A DNA stretch of 64,000 bases, from the NCBI RefSeq assembly GCF_024343675.1, contig NZ_RJUD01000010.1, forward strand, positions 62,001 through 126,000, in the 5' to 3' direction. This document shows, one piece after another, positions 35,163 through 43,762 of this stretch. The notes below the pieces were generated by a model that had not been told where the DNA came from, did not search any database, and saw only the letters and a program-made list of their open reading frames with translations. Made by a program: the position numbers and the translations under genes. The number at the start of each line of letters is the position of its first letter. Position 1 is the stretch's first letter. Source of the DNA: Lacihabitans sp. CS3-21 (GTDB lineage Bacteria > Bacteroidota > Bacteroidia > Cytophagales > Spirosomataceae).

Positions 35163-37223
35163 ATGTTTTCGATGCATTTTTCACAATCAAAAACTTTTAT
35201 TTTGAGATCTATTTTATTGTCAGTGCTAATATTATCCACTTTTTTGGTTCAAGCTCAATTAAAGAACTATAAAAAAGCTCTAACAAGTTTCGAAAGTGGC
35301 TATTATGATATGGCCATTAAAGAGTTTTCTAAAGTGAAGGAAATTGATGAAACCAAAAAGGCTGATTTGAATTTTAAAATAGCAGAATCTTATAGGCTAT
35401 CCAACAGATGGATAGAAGCTATTCCTTTTTATGAAAAAGCTTTTGAAGCGGGGCTGGTTAATAATGATGCAAATTTCTATTATGCTTATGCACTCAAAGC
35501 CAACGAGGAATACGAAAAAGCAAAAATTTCCTTACAGAAATATATTGAAAGTAAGTCGACAAATAAAGTCCTAAACGAGAGGGCTTTACGTGAATTGAAC
35601 ACGCTTTTACTCATTACCGATATAAAATCTAAAAAATCTGAATTAGAATTTAAAAACCTTTCTGCCATCAACACAGAGAATATCGAGTTTTCTGGAATTG
35701 TAAAAGACGGTTATTTTATCTATTCCGCCTCAAAAAAAGACAAAGTGTATTCTAATGGACTTCCTTTTTTGGGAATTTATCAATCCAAAATTTCAGCAGA
35801 TTTTAGCACTTTTGGTCCAGCAGAACCACTGAGCAAAAATATTTTAGACCCTGATAGAAATGAAGGTACGCCGACTTTTTCGCCAGATGGCAAAACAATG
35901 ATTTTTGCCAGAGGAAATACGGGTAAACGAAAAGATAATTCACCTGATGTGGATTTGTATATGAGTAGGTATGTACCTAGCGAAGGCTGGACAGAGCCAA
36001 AATTGGTCTCTGCCTCTGATTCTTCAGCTTGGGACGGATCACCAGCTTTTTCGCGAGATGGTAAAACCATATATTTTAGTTCAAATAGAGCGGGTGGGAG
36101 TGGTGGCTTGGATATCTACAGGGTTAATATGGATGCTTCAGGGCGATTTGGAAATCCTGCAAACATGGGTAAAGCCATCAATACAGCTGGGGATGAAATG
36201 TTTCCATTCGTCTCGCCCGACGGTAAATTGTTTTTTGCTTCAGATGGCCATCCAGGACTCGGTAAATTGGATATTTTTATGGCCGTAAGAACAGGTGGGA
36301 AAACTACTGTTGAAAATTTGGGTTTACCCTACAACAGTTCGATGGATGACTTTGGTTATTCTTTGGATGATGTTGGAAATATATTTTTCACTTCTAATAG
36401 AGCAGGAGGCAAAGGAAACGATGATATTTATTATTATTTGGCACCACCAAAACCGGTGGATGAAGTAGCAAAAATCGATGATCCGAACGATCCAAACAAT
36501 CCGAATAATGCAAATAACAATGACCCCAATCGTCCAAACTCTAAGTCTCAGAAAATAGCCAACTATTTTCTCGAAGGTGTAGTAAAAGGTGAAAAAGTGG
36601 CTTTGGATTCTGCTTTGGTAAGAATTTATAAATTGGATGGTGGTGTAGAATCAGATTTTGCGGAGGTTTTTACCCAAAATGGGAAGTTCGGTCCTATAAA
36701 AATGGAAGAAGAGGAGGATTATGTCATTTTGGTTGAAAAGCTTGCCTATTTAACGAAAAGAGAGGGTTTCTCGATGTTTGGAAGGAGCATTCCTTATCCA
36801 TTACTAAAAAAAGCCGTTACAGATACTACTTTTCAGACAGAAATTAACTTAGAAAAACTCTTTGTTGGAAAAACATTTAGATTAGAAAATATCTATTATG
36901 ACCTTGATAAATTTGATATCAGAGCTGATGCCGCACTTGAATTGGATAAATTAGTTCAGATACTTAAAGACAATCCTTTGATAAAAATCGAATTAGGCTC
37001 ACATACAGACACACGAGGCTCTGATTTGTACAATAATCGTCTGTCGCAAAGACGTGCTGAATCGGTAATTAATTATTTAGCTATAAAAGGAATCTCGAAG
37101 GAAAGATTAACAGCAAAGGGCTATGGTGAAACAGAGTTGATCGTTCAAGAGGCCAAAAACGAAGAGGAACACCAAATAAACCGTAGAACTGAGTTCAAGG
37201 TATTGGAAATAGCCCAAGAATAA
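35163..37223 (+). CDS. OmpA family protein with TPR and PD40 propeller repeats (PorE-like architecture)
   Basis: 686 residues from the ATG at 35163; the signal peptide ends FLVQAQ. Order: TPR-like repeats (about 35-150: YKKALTSFESGYYDMAIKEFSKV, ESYRLSNRWIEAIPFYEKAF); a WD40-like PD40 propeller with repeated TFSPDGKTMIFAR, AFSRDGKTIYFSSNRAGG and FVSPDGKLFFASDG; a spacer rich in Asn, Asp and Pro; a regulatory-like beta domain; and a C-terminal OmpA domain (LGSHTDTRGSDLYNNRLS). This order matches PorE of the T9SS and its many relatives. Without a lipobox or T9SS neighbours the specific role is open. It anchors to peptidoglycan. Confidence 0.85.
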   Translation: MFSMHFSQSKTFILRSILLSVLILSTFLVQAQLKNYKKALTSFESGYYDMAIKEFSKVKEIDETKKADLNFKIAESYRLSNRWIEAIPFYEKAFEAGLVNNDANFYYAYALKANEEYEKAKISLQKYIESKSTNKVLNERALRELNTLLLITDIKSKKSELEFKNLSAINTENIEFSGIVKDGYFIYSASKKDKVYSNGLPFLGIYQSKISADFSTFGPAEPLSKNILDPDRNEGTPTFSPDGKTMIFARGNTGKRKDNSPDVDLYMSRYVPSEGWTEPKLVSASDSSAWDGSPAFSRDGKTIYFSSNRAGGSGGLDIYRVNMDASGRFGNPANMGKAINTAGDEMFPFVSPDGKLFFASDGHPGLGKLDIFMAVRTGGKTTVENLGLPYNSSMDDFGYSLDDVGNIFFTSNRAGGKGNDDIYYYLAPPKPVDEVAKIDDPNDPNNPNNANNNDPNRPNSKSQKIANYFLEGVVKGEKVALDSALVRIYKLDGGVESDFAEVFTQNGKFGPIKMEEEEDYVILVEKLAYLTKREGFSMFGRSIPYPLLKKAVTDTTFQTEINLEKLFVGKTFRLENIYYDLDKFDIRADAALELDKLVQILKDNPLIKIELGSHTDTRGSDLYNNRLSQRRAESVINYLAIKGISKERLTAKGYGETELIVQEAKNEEEHQINRRTEFKVLEIAQE

Positions 37224-37252
37224 ATTTCGAAATTTTAATATTCAACCCTATA

Positions 37253-38170
37253 ATGAAGAAAACTCTATTTCTAATGATGTTGATCAGTCAATCTCTTTTG
37301 GCACAGTATCCTGTTGTTCAACTATATGAAGGTGCATCACCAGGTTTAAAACCTGAGGCAGTCTCAAAAAAGGAAAATGTAGTCAAGGAAAAGGATGGTA
37401 TCACAAGAATAAATGATATTACTGTCCCTTCGATTACAGTAATAAAACCTAAAAAGAAAACTTCTGATGCTTCAGTAATTATTTGTCCTGGTGGAGGTTA
37501 CGGCATCTTAGCCTGGGACCATGAAGGCACAAGTATTGGTGAATGGTTTGCTAGTAAAGGCGTTACAGCTTTTGTTTTGAAATATAGATTGCCTCAAGAT
37601 GAGCTTTTTGACAATGCCGAAATCAGGCCCTTGCAGGATGCTCAGCAGGCCATCAGATATATTAGGCAAAACACTGAAAAATACGGAATCAGTGCCAATA
37701 AGGTCGGTATAATGGGTTTTTCGGCTGGAGGTCATTTGGCTGCCACCACTTCGACTCATTTTTATAGCCAAGTTGGTGAGATTACAAATGCTCAAATTAG
37801 TGTAAGACCTGATTTTTCAATATTACTTTATCCAGTTGTATCTTTTTCTGATAAAATAACCCATCAAGGTTCAAGAGATAATCTAGTTGGGAAGAATCCC
37901 AGCGTCGAAAAGATTGAATTATACTCTAACGAACTTCAAGTAAAAAAGGACACTCCACCCGCATTTTTGGTTCATGCATTTGACGATTGGGTGCATGTAG
38001 ACAACAGTCTAAATTATTACAAATCGTTGCGAAAAAATGGGGTAGCTTCAGAAATGCACCTATATGATAGAGGTGGACATGGATTTTCTATGAAAAAGAC
38101 AAATAAAGGTCCCGTGGCAAGTTGGCCAGCAAGACTTGAAGAGTGGTTGCGATTAAACGGCTTTATGTGA
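37253..38170 (+). CDS. Secreted alpha/beta hydrolase (carbohydrate esterase-like)
   Basis: 305 residues. Signal peptide MKKTLFLMMLISQSLLAQ. PGGGYGILAWDHEG (HGGG-type oxyanion loop) near residue 80, nucleophile elbow GFSAGG near 155, the Asp in HAFDDWVHVDNS and His in GGHGFSM complete the triad. The layout matches acetyl-xylan-esterase-like or BD-FAE-like enzymes that deacylate plant glycans. It starts 29 bases after the PD40/OmpA gene. Confidence 0.83.
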   Translation: MKKTLFLMMLISQSLLAQYPVVQLYEGASPGLKPEAVSKKENVVKEKDGITRINDITVPSITVIKPKKKTSDASVIICPGGGYGILAWDHEGTSIGEWFASKGVTAFVLKYRLPQDELFDNAEIRPLQDAQQAIRYIRQNTEKYGISANKVGIMGFSAGGHLAATTSTHFYSQVGEITNAQISVRPDFSILLYPVVSFSDKITHQGSRDNLVGKNPSVEKIELYSNELQVKKDTPPAFLVHAFDDWVHVDNSLNYYKSLRKNGVASEMHLYDRGGHGFSMKKTNKGPVASWPARLEEWLRLNGFM

Positions 38171-38296
38171 ATGATAATTATTGATTCCTGCTTAAAATGC
38201 TGTTTCACCATTTAATAAAAAAACACTTCAAAGCTTTTATTTATCTACCATAGAAGTTAATTTTATATCAGGATTTAGAAATAAATAAAAATATAC

Positions 38297-39334
38297 ATGA
38301 AAAAAGTAATACTTTCTATCGGCCTTGGATTAGTGGTTGCCTCAGTTTCGGCTCAGGTTGTTAATTCTACTAAAATTCATATCAGCGAGGGTGCTTTGGT
38401 AAGTTTCGGAACTGATGTAACTAATTCAGGGGAAATTACGAATAATGGCAAAGTACATCTCAAAGGCGATTTGAAGAACAATTCAAAGATAGTTTCGAAA
38501 GGGGAAGTCGTAATTGATGGGAATACACCTCAAACGATTTCGGGCACTCGAGTAGTAGAAATGTCAAGAATATCTGTAGAAAATGATGTCAATCTCCATA
38601 CACCGGTTTCTATCTCTGAGGAAGTTTCATTCAGAAAAGGAATAGTTTCTAGTAACAATGGTTCTGCATTAGAATTGGGCGAAAATGCTTCTCAAAACGG
38701 AGCAAGTGACTTATCTCACGTTTCTGGTTCTGTTAAAAAGACGGGAAATAGCTCTTTTGAATTCCCCGTTGGAGATGGTTCAAGCCTCAAAAGCTTTCAA
38801 GTAAACAAAATGTCAGGTAATACGCTTGAGGCACAATATATTGCCAAAAATCCATTAGATGTTTCTTCTGAATTAGATTATAATGTGGAAGAAATTAATC
38901 AAACAGAATATTGGGTGTTAAAATCAAACGACAACAATTCGGTCGATATAAAATTGAATGATAATTCGGAATTAGCTTACCTCAAAGGCGGTGTTTGGGT
39001 GAAAGATAACAGAAGAATGGAAGTATCTAATTCAAACAAAGAAGGATCAATTTTTACTACTGGCAAAGGCAGAGTTATTACGAAAGAAATTGGCGTTTGG
39101 CCTAACCCTACACAAGGGGAATTTAATTTGAAACTTACTGGAATGAGAGATACCGACAAAATTTCTGTTGATATCACGAATCAAGATGGTAGAGTGGTCA
39201 TGAAAATGGATGGGACTGTTAAGCAGCTTAGAAAAGCTTACACTTTACCACAAGGCATGGTAACCACTAACCTTACCGTTAGAGTTATCAATGGTACAGA
39301 AGCTATGACTCAAAGTTTGATCTTGAATAGATAA
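38297..39334 (+). CDS. Secreted protein with T9SS type A sorting domain
   Basis: 345 residues. Signal peptide ending VSAQ. The middle shows repeated short beta-strand turns (GEITNNGKVHLKGDLKNNSK) suggesting a beta-helix or adhesin-like fold. The last 80 residues are a T9SS type A C-terminal domain: VWPNPTQGEFNLKL, ITNQDGRVV and the closing VRVINGTEAMTQSLIL. The product should be exported by the type IX machinery and held at or released from the surface. A strong terminator follows. Confidence 0.85.
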   Translation: MKKVILSIGLGLVVASVSAQVVNSTKIHISEGALVSFGTDVTNSGEITNNGKVHLKGDLKNNSKIVSKGEVVIDGNTPQTISGTRVVEMSRISVENDVNLHTPVSISEEVSFRKGIVSSNNGSALELGENASQNGASDLSHVSGSVKKTGNSSFEFPVGDGSSLKSFQVNKMSGNTLEAQYIAKNPLDVSSELDYNVEEINQTEYWVLKSNDNNSVDIKLNDNSELAYLKGGVWVKDNRRMEVSNSNKEGSIFTTGKGRVITKEIGVWPNPTQGEFNLKLTGMRDTDKISVDITNQDGRVVMKMDGTVKQLRKAYTLPQGMVTTNLTVRVINGTEAMTQSLILNR

Positions 39335-39356
39335 TAATTTAGGTATTAATTTTATG

Positions 39357-39382
39357 AAAAAGGGGCTTTTTGCCCCTTTTTT
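39357..39382. terminator. Bidirectional terminator
   Basis: AAAAAGGGGC (39357-39366), loop TTTTT, GCCCCTTTTTT (39372-39382), between the T9SS cargo gene (+) and the end of the uvrA-headed run (-). Confidence 0.9.
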
Positions 39383-39410
39383 AATGCCTTTAGATTTTTA
39401 ATGGTTTTTG

Positions 39411-40481
39411 TTAAAGCATTTTATTTTCCAAAACTGACTTGTAAGCTTTATGCATTAAGGCTTTTACGCCAAGGATAAGATTCGCAAATCTCGGATCTTG
39501 TGTTAGACCATTTTTGAATCTTGCATATATTTGCTGAATGATGATGGCATTTTTAAACAAACCAAAAACATAAAAATAAAGGATATTAGACAAATCAACG
39601 TCTGGATTTATAATTTCATATTGGGCTACATATTCTTCTCTGGTGTAATTACCTGGAAGCCAACTCAAGTTAAAGTTTTTCTCAAAATCTCCGTCAGAAG
39701 CTTCACACCAATAAGAAAGTGATGTGCCAATATCCATTCTAGGGTCACCAATGGTTGCCATTTCCCAGTCTAAAATCGCTAATATTTTTTGATTTTCTGA
39801 GTCAAATATTACGTTGTCGTACTTAAAGTCGTTGTGCAGGAGCGTTGGTTTTATTTCTGCTGGCATATTATCATTCAGCCAATTAAAAACCAATAATTCG
39901 GTTTTTATTTCATCTGTTTTTGCATTCAAATATCGTTCGTGCCAACCTTTGACCTGTCGAGCTATATATCCCACTGGTTTTCCAATATTCTCAAGTGGGG
40001 TATTTTCTATCCTAATTTTGTGTAATTCAGCCTGCGTTTCACATAATTGGAGCGATAGTTTGGCCATCAATTTAGGACTAAGAAACTCTTTCTGTTTATT
40101 AAATTCGGAATTTCGGAGGATTATACCTTCTAGTTGTTCCATCAGATAAAATTCACTTCCCAAAATAGATTCATCCTCTGAGTAAAATATAGGTTTGGGT
40201 ACTTTATCAAAACCTGCCTTTGTTAAACTTTCTAATATTTCGAACTCTCGACGCATGTTGTGACCTCCTTTAATGGCTTTTGCACCTTTGGGTGGTTTTC
40301 GTAGAACGTATTTTTTATTTTCGGTTACAATCAGGTAAGTTAAGTTTGAGTATCCTCCCGGGAATTGCTTAATACCAGTTATTTTGCCAAAATTATGTAC
40401 ATTTTTGTTTAAATAAACTTCAAAAGAAAGCAAATTCAATTCCTCTCCATTTCTTATTTCTTTGGCTTCATCATTTATCAT
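39411..40481 (-). CDS. Phosphotransferase family (APH) protein, ACAD10/11-type kinase domain
   Basis: 356 residues with the aminoglycoside-phosphotransferase fold. The Lys of YVLRKPPKGA, catalytic loop LLHNDFKYDNVIFD and metal motif ILDWEMATIGDP are all intact. Such domains occur fused to acyl-CoA dehydrogenase in ACAD10/11, where 4-hydroxyacyl-CoA is phosphorylated before elimination. Here the dehydrogenase is the separate upstream gene, overlapping by 4 bases. A role in breakdown of 4-hydroxy fatty acids is inferred from that pairing. Confidence 0.85.
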   Translation of the reverse strand: MINDEAKEIRNGEELNLLSFEVYLNKNVHNFGKITGIKQFPGGYSNLTYLIVTENKKYVLRKPPKGAKAIKGGHNMRREFEILESLTKAGFDKVPKPIFYSEDESILGSEFYLMEQLEGIILRNSEFNKQKEFLSPKLMAKLSLQLCETQAELHKIRIENTPLENIGKPVGYIARQVKGWHERYLNAKTDEIKTELLVFNWLNDNMPAEIKPTLLHNDFKYDNVIFDSENQKILAILDWEMATIGDPRMDIGTSLSYWCEASDGDFEKNFNLSWLPGNYTREEYVAQYEIINPDVDLSNILYFYVFGLFKNAIIIQQIYARFKNGLTQDPRFANLILGVKALMHKAYKSVLENKML

Positions 40482-41686
40482 AAAGAAACTGGATTGAAGT
40501 TTTTTAAGATATTTTTAGCCAAGGCAGATTTATGTACTTCATCGGCTCCGTCGTATATCCGCGATGCTCGCTCGTGGGCATACCAATAGGATAGAACAAC
40601 ATCGTTGGTCATACCCAGGCCACCATGAACTTGAATGGCCCTATCAACCACTCTCAACATCATGTTTGCTGTATGAAATTTAATGGCAGAAATTTCATCT
40701 CGGCACGCAGAAGCTCCAAATTCGTCAATGTTTTTGGCTGTGTTTAGCACCAAAAGCCGTGTAGAATCAATTTCAGCCTTCGATTCAGCTATAAAACCGT
40801 GAACAAACTGTTGATGCCCAAGGGTCTTGTCATCCGTAATTTTTCTTTTAAGGGCATACAGACACATCAAATCAAAACTCCGTTGGGCAATACCAATAAA
40901 TCGCATACAATGATGTATTCTGCCTGGACCAAGGCGTTCTTGAGCGAGTTTGAAGCCACTTCCTTCTTCGCCCACCAAATTGGATTGTGGAACTCTTACA
41001 TTATTGTATTTTACCTCGGCATGGCTCGCCCAACCGTCTCCTGCGTGGCCCATTATGGGTATATTACGGATAAATTCATATCCCGGCGTTTCCAAAGGCA
41101 CAATGATTTGGCTGGCTCTTTGGTGAGGTGCTGCGTCGGGGTTGGTTACAGCCATAACTACTGCAAAAGCCGCACCGTCGGCTGAAGAAGTAAACCATTT
41201 ATGTCCATTAATAATGTAATCTGCTCCGTCTTTTGTGGCTGTAGTACCCATCATAACAGGGTTTGAGCCTGCAAATTCGGGTTCAGTCATACTAAAACAA
41301 CTTCTGATTTTGCCTTCTTGAAGTGGTTTTAAGTATTTGTCTTTGAGTTCTTTAGAGGCGTATTTGTGTAAAAGTTCGGTGTTGCCAATATCAGGAGCTT
41401 GGGTATTGAACACAAAATGACCAAATGGTGAATAAGCCAAAACTTCGGATATTTGCCCAAATTCGCAAAGTGAAAGTCCCAATCCACCCTCTTCTTCTGA
41501 AAGATGTAAGCCGAAAAGGTCTTCTTTCTTTACTAATTCTCTTTTTTCTAATAGCAGGGGTTCTATTTTTGAGAAAAGCCCATTTAAGTTTTCGGGCGTT
41601 TCCAATTGATAGAGGTGCTCTTTTACAAACCGCTTAATTTTTGGTAATAGTTCTTTTATTTTGGGTGTTTCGTATATATTACTCAT
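40478..41686 (-). CDS. Acyl-CoA dehydrogenase family protein (ACAD10/11-like)
   Basis: 402 residues. SCFSMTEPEFAGSNP with FAD/substrate loop, GHKWFTSSADGA, and the C-terminal VHGGLGMT and YDGADEVHKSALAKNIL. The position of the catalytic Glu of medium-chain enzymes is Asp (IYDGADEVH), as is usual in this ACAD10/11-like branch. It lies 38 bases after the amidohydrolase gene and overlaps the APH gene by ATGA. Confidence 0.88.
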   Translation of the reverse strand: MSNIYETPKIKELLPKIKRFVKEHLYQLETPENLNGLFSKIEPLLLEKRELVKKEDLFGLHLSEEEGGLGLSLCEFGQISEVLAYSPFGHFVFNTQAPDIGNTELLHKYASKELKDKYLKPLQEGKIRSCFSMTEPEFAGSNPVMMGTTATKDGADYIINGHKWFTSSADGAAFAVVMAVTNPDAAPHQRASQIIVPLETPGYEFIRNIPIMGHAGDGWASHAEVKYNNVRVPQSNLVGEEGSGFKLAQERLGPGRIHHCMRFIGIAQRSFDLMCLYALKRKITDDKTLGHQQFVHGFIAESKAEIDSTRLLVLNTAKNIDEFGASACRDEISAIKFHTANMMLRVVDRAIQVHGGLGMTNDVVLSYWYAHERASRIYDGADEVHKSALAKNILKNFNPVSL

Positions 41687-41724
41687 GGTTTTGTTTTGAT
41701 GATGATTTTTAAAAAGAATGATTT

Positions 41725-42549
41725 CTAAAGTCGATAAAACCTCTCTGCGTTTCCTCCAAATATTTTATCCTGCTCTGTATGGCTTAGCTTTTCAAAATAA
41801 CTTTTAACGATATTTAATTGTTCTACATATTCTGCTGCTACTAGACAAACGGGCCAATCAGAACCATAAATCAGTCTATCCATTCCAAAGCTATTTAGGG
41901 CAACATCTAGGTAAATATAGAAGTCTTCTTTCTTCCAATTTTTCCAATCGGCCTCTGTAACCATTCCTGAAATTTTGCAATAAACATTAGGCATTTCTCC
42001 CAACTTTTGCATGTAATTGCCCCACTGACTGATTTTTTGCTCTTTTATGTAGGGTTTAGCCAGATGATCAATGATAAACTTATTATCAGGGCAGCTTTTT
42101 ATCAAAAACTTTGCATCTTTTAATTGAGTGGGATAAATTAGAATATCATAGGTGAAATTGTACTTTGCTAATTGGTGAATTCCAGAAATAAATTCAGGAT
42201 TTTGCATAAATCCAATTGGTTCTCCTTGCACAATATGCCTAAAGCCCTTTATTTTTGGAAATTTTGAATATTTTTCAAGATTCTCATCCAAATCTTTTGA
42301 AAACAAATTGGTCCATCCAACTACTCCTTTGATAAAGTCATTCTGTTCTGCTAAGGAATTGAAATAAACTGTTTCTTCTTCGGTTTGGTTTACTTGAACC
42401 AGAACACAGCCGTCAATTTGATTCTTTTCTAAAATTGGTTTGAGGTCTTCAGGTAAAAAATCTTTTTGGATTTTAGACATACTGTCATTAATCCAGGCGT
42501 AATTTTCGGAATCATACTTCCAAAAGTGCTGGTGAGCGTCGATTTTCAT
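41725..42549 (-). CDS. Amidohydrolase family protein (L-fuconolactonase-like)
   Basis: 274 residues, TIM-barrel metal-dependent hydrolase. DAHQHFWKYD near the N-terminus (HxH), GFRHIVQGE, FIIDHLAKP with a metal-ligand His, KISGMVTEA and GSDWPVC with the catalytic Asp. This set is that of COG3618 lactonases acting on sugar acid lactones. Substrate is unknown. It lies 11 bases after cruF in the uvrA-headed run. Confidence 0.85.
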   Translation of the reverse strand: MKIDAHQHFWKYDSENYAWINDSMSKIQKDFLPEDLKPILEKNQIDGCVLVQVNQTEEETVYFNSLAEQNDFIKGVVGWTNLFSKDLDENLEKYSKFPKIKGFRHIVQGEPIGFMQNPEFISGIHQLAKYNFTYDILIYPTQLKDAKFLIKSCPDNKFIIDHLAKPYIKEQKISQWGNYMQKLGEMPNVYCKISGMVTEADWKNWKKEDFYIYLDVALNSFGMDRLIYGSDWPVCLVAAEYVEQLNIVKSYFEKLSHTEQDKIFGGNAERFYRL

Positions 42550-42560
42550 ATTTAAGGTGT

Positions 42561-43214
42561 TTAACCTTGTAAATATATCAAAAATCTGAGTATGGCAAAG
42601 AATAATAATTGAAAGATAAAAAGTGGAATTCCTAAGGCATTGTTTTTTTTGAATTTGAGTTTAAAAAAAACGAAAAGTAAAACAAATGCTACGATAAACC
42701 ATGCAATATAGTTTTGCAAAGGCGGAGTGCCGTATGACCAGCTCCACATATTTTGATCTATGGCCACTGGTTCGGCTATGTAATCAAACACCGTTAATAG
42801 TAAAGCCCCACAAGTGGTTTTAAGTACGATATTATTATTTTGATTAAATAGTTTTTCTGTTAAAATACCTACACAAAAAACCATCAAAAACCAATTTATG
42901 CCTATCATAGGTGGCACATCTAAGACTTTAAAGCCCAAAGTGGTTTGATAATCATAAGCACCGAATATCATTTGAGTTTTAACTCCCAAAACCTCGATGA
43001 AATAACCAACAGCTATAGAAAAAAACACAAATTGCCAAAACGAAAGATTTCTTTTGTCTTGTCCAAGAATCAAGAAAAGAAATGAAGATAGAAGATGAAA
43101 AGGAGTTAGAAACTGAAAAATAGCTCGTGTTGAAGAAAAACTTAGCCCAATTATACCTGCCAAATACATGGAAGCCTGCAAATATACGAAAGCCCGGGTA
43201 TTTTTAATTTGCAT
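42561..43214 (-). CDS. Carotenoid biosynthesis protein (CruF-like hydratase)
   Basis: 217 residues, about six to seven membrane segments. IEVLGVKTQMIFGAYDY, VPPMIGINWFLM and DYIAEPVAIDQNMWSW are diagnostic of the CruF/DUF422 carotenoid family. CruF adds water at the 1',2' bond of acyclic carotenoid ends, which gives hydroxylated pigments such as those of myxol or flexixanthin type. No other carotenoid genes lie in the window. It overlaps the upstream hypothetical gene by 11 bases. Confidence 0.85.
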   Translation of the reverse strand: MQIKNTRAFVYLQASMYLAGIIGLSFSSTRAIFQFLTPFHLLSSFLFLILGQDKRNLSFWQFVFFSIAVGYFIEVLGVKTQMIFGAYDYQTTLGFKVLDVPPMIGINWFLMVFCVGILTEKLFNQNNNIVLKTTCGALLLTVFDYIAEPVAIDQNMWSWSYGTPPLQNYIAWFIVAFVLLFVFFKLKFKKNNALGIPLFIFQLLFFAILRFLIYLQG

Positions 43215-43758
43215 AAAATTGGTTTACTAAAGCCTTACAAAATTTATTCGTGTCAAATGTCTTGTCGAATTCGAGATACAAATTATCAAATTCTTGATTG
43301 GTGTTCAAAAAAGCGTCTAAATCTGGCATTTCATGATTAAGTACTTTTCTAAAACTCTCTGGATTTATATTTGTTAGAATTTTTTCAAACAAAATCTCTT
43401 CGTTTTTCAACTGTAGCAATTGTAGCGATTGAAAAAAAGGAACAACTAAATATTGATCATACCAAAAGAGTCGAAATATTCCTCGTTTTGCATAATGTTT
43501 TTGGAGTTTTTCTGCCAAAAAGCAAATAAAATATAACTGACTATTTTCTGGTTTTTCTCTTACTACATCCCTATAAAATCGCTTTACAGCTTCCTTTGGT
43601 TCAAATTCCTTACTAGGTTTTGAAAGTTGGACAGCTGGTAATTCCAAAAGATTGATGTATCCTTTTTTCGATTTCTTTATAGTTTTTTTGTTAGAAATAA
43701 TCAAACGCCAAGCCAGTACCAACAACAGAATAAGTTTGAAAACCAACGGCGTTTTCAT
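43204..43758 (-). CDS. Hypothetical protein in the uvrA run
   Basis: 184 residues. One N-terminal hydrophobic segment (residues 5-21) followed by a strongly basic patch (NKKTIKKSKKG), which suggests an anchor with a cytoplasmic soluble domain. The soluble part contains ENSQLYFICFLAEKLQKHY and IFRLFWYDQYLVVPFFQSLQLLQ, vaguely like DUF4375/DMP19 proteins, but I do not regard this as established. It lies 4 bases downstream of uvrA and overlaps cruF. Confidence 0.6.
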   Translation of the reverse strand: MKTPLVFKLILLLVLAWRLIISNKKTIKKSKKGYINLLELPAVQLSKPSKEFEPKEAVKRFYRDVVREKPENSQLYFICFLAEKLQKHYAKRGIFRLFWYDQYLVVPFFQSLQLLQLKNEEILFEKILTNINPESFRKVLNHEMPDLDAFLNTNQEFDNLYLEFDKTFDTNKFCKALVNQFYAN

Positions 43759-43762
43759 GGAT

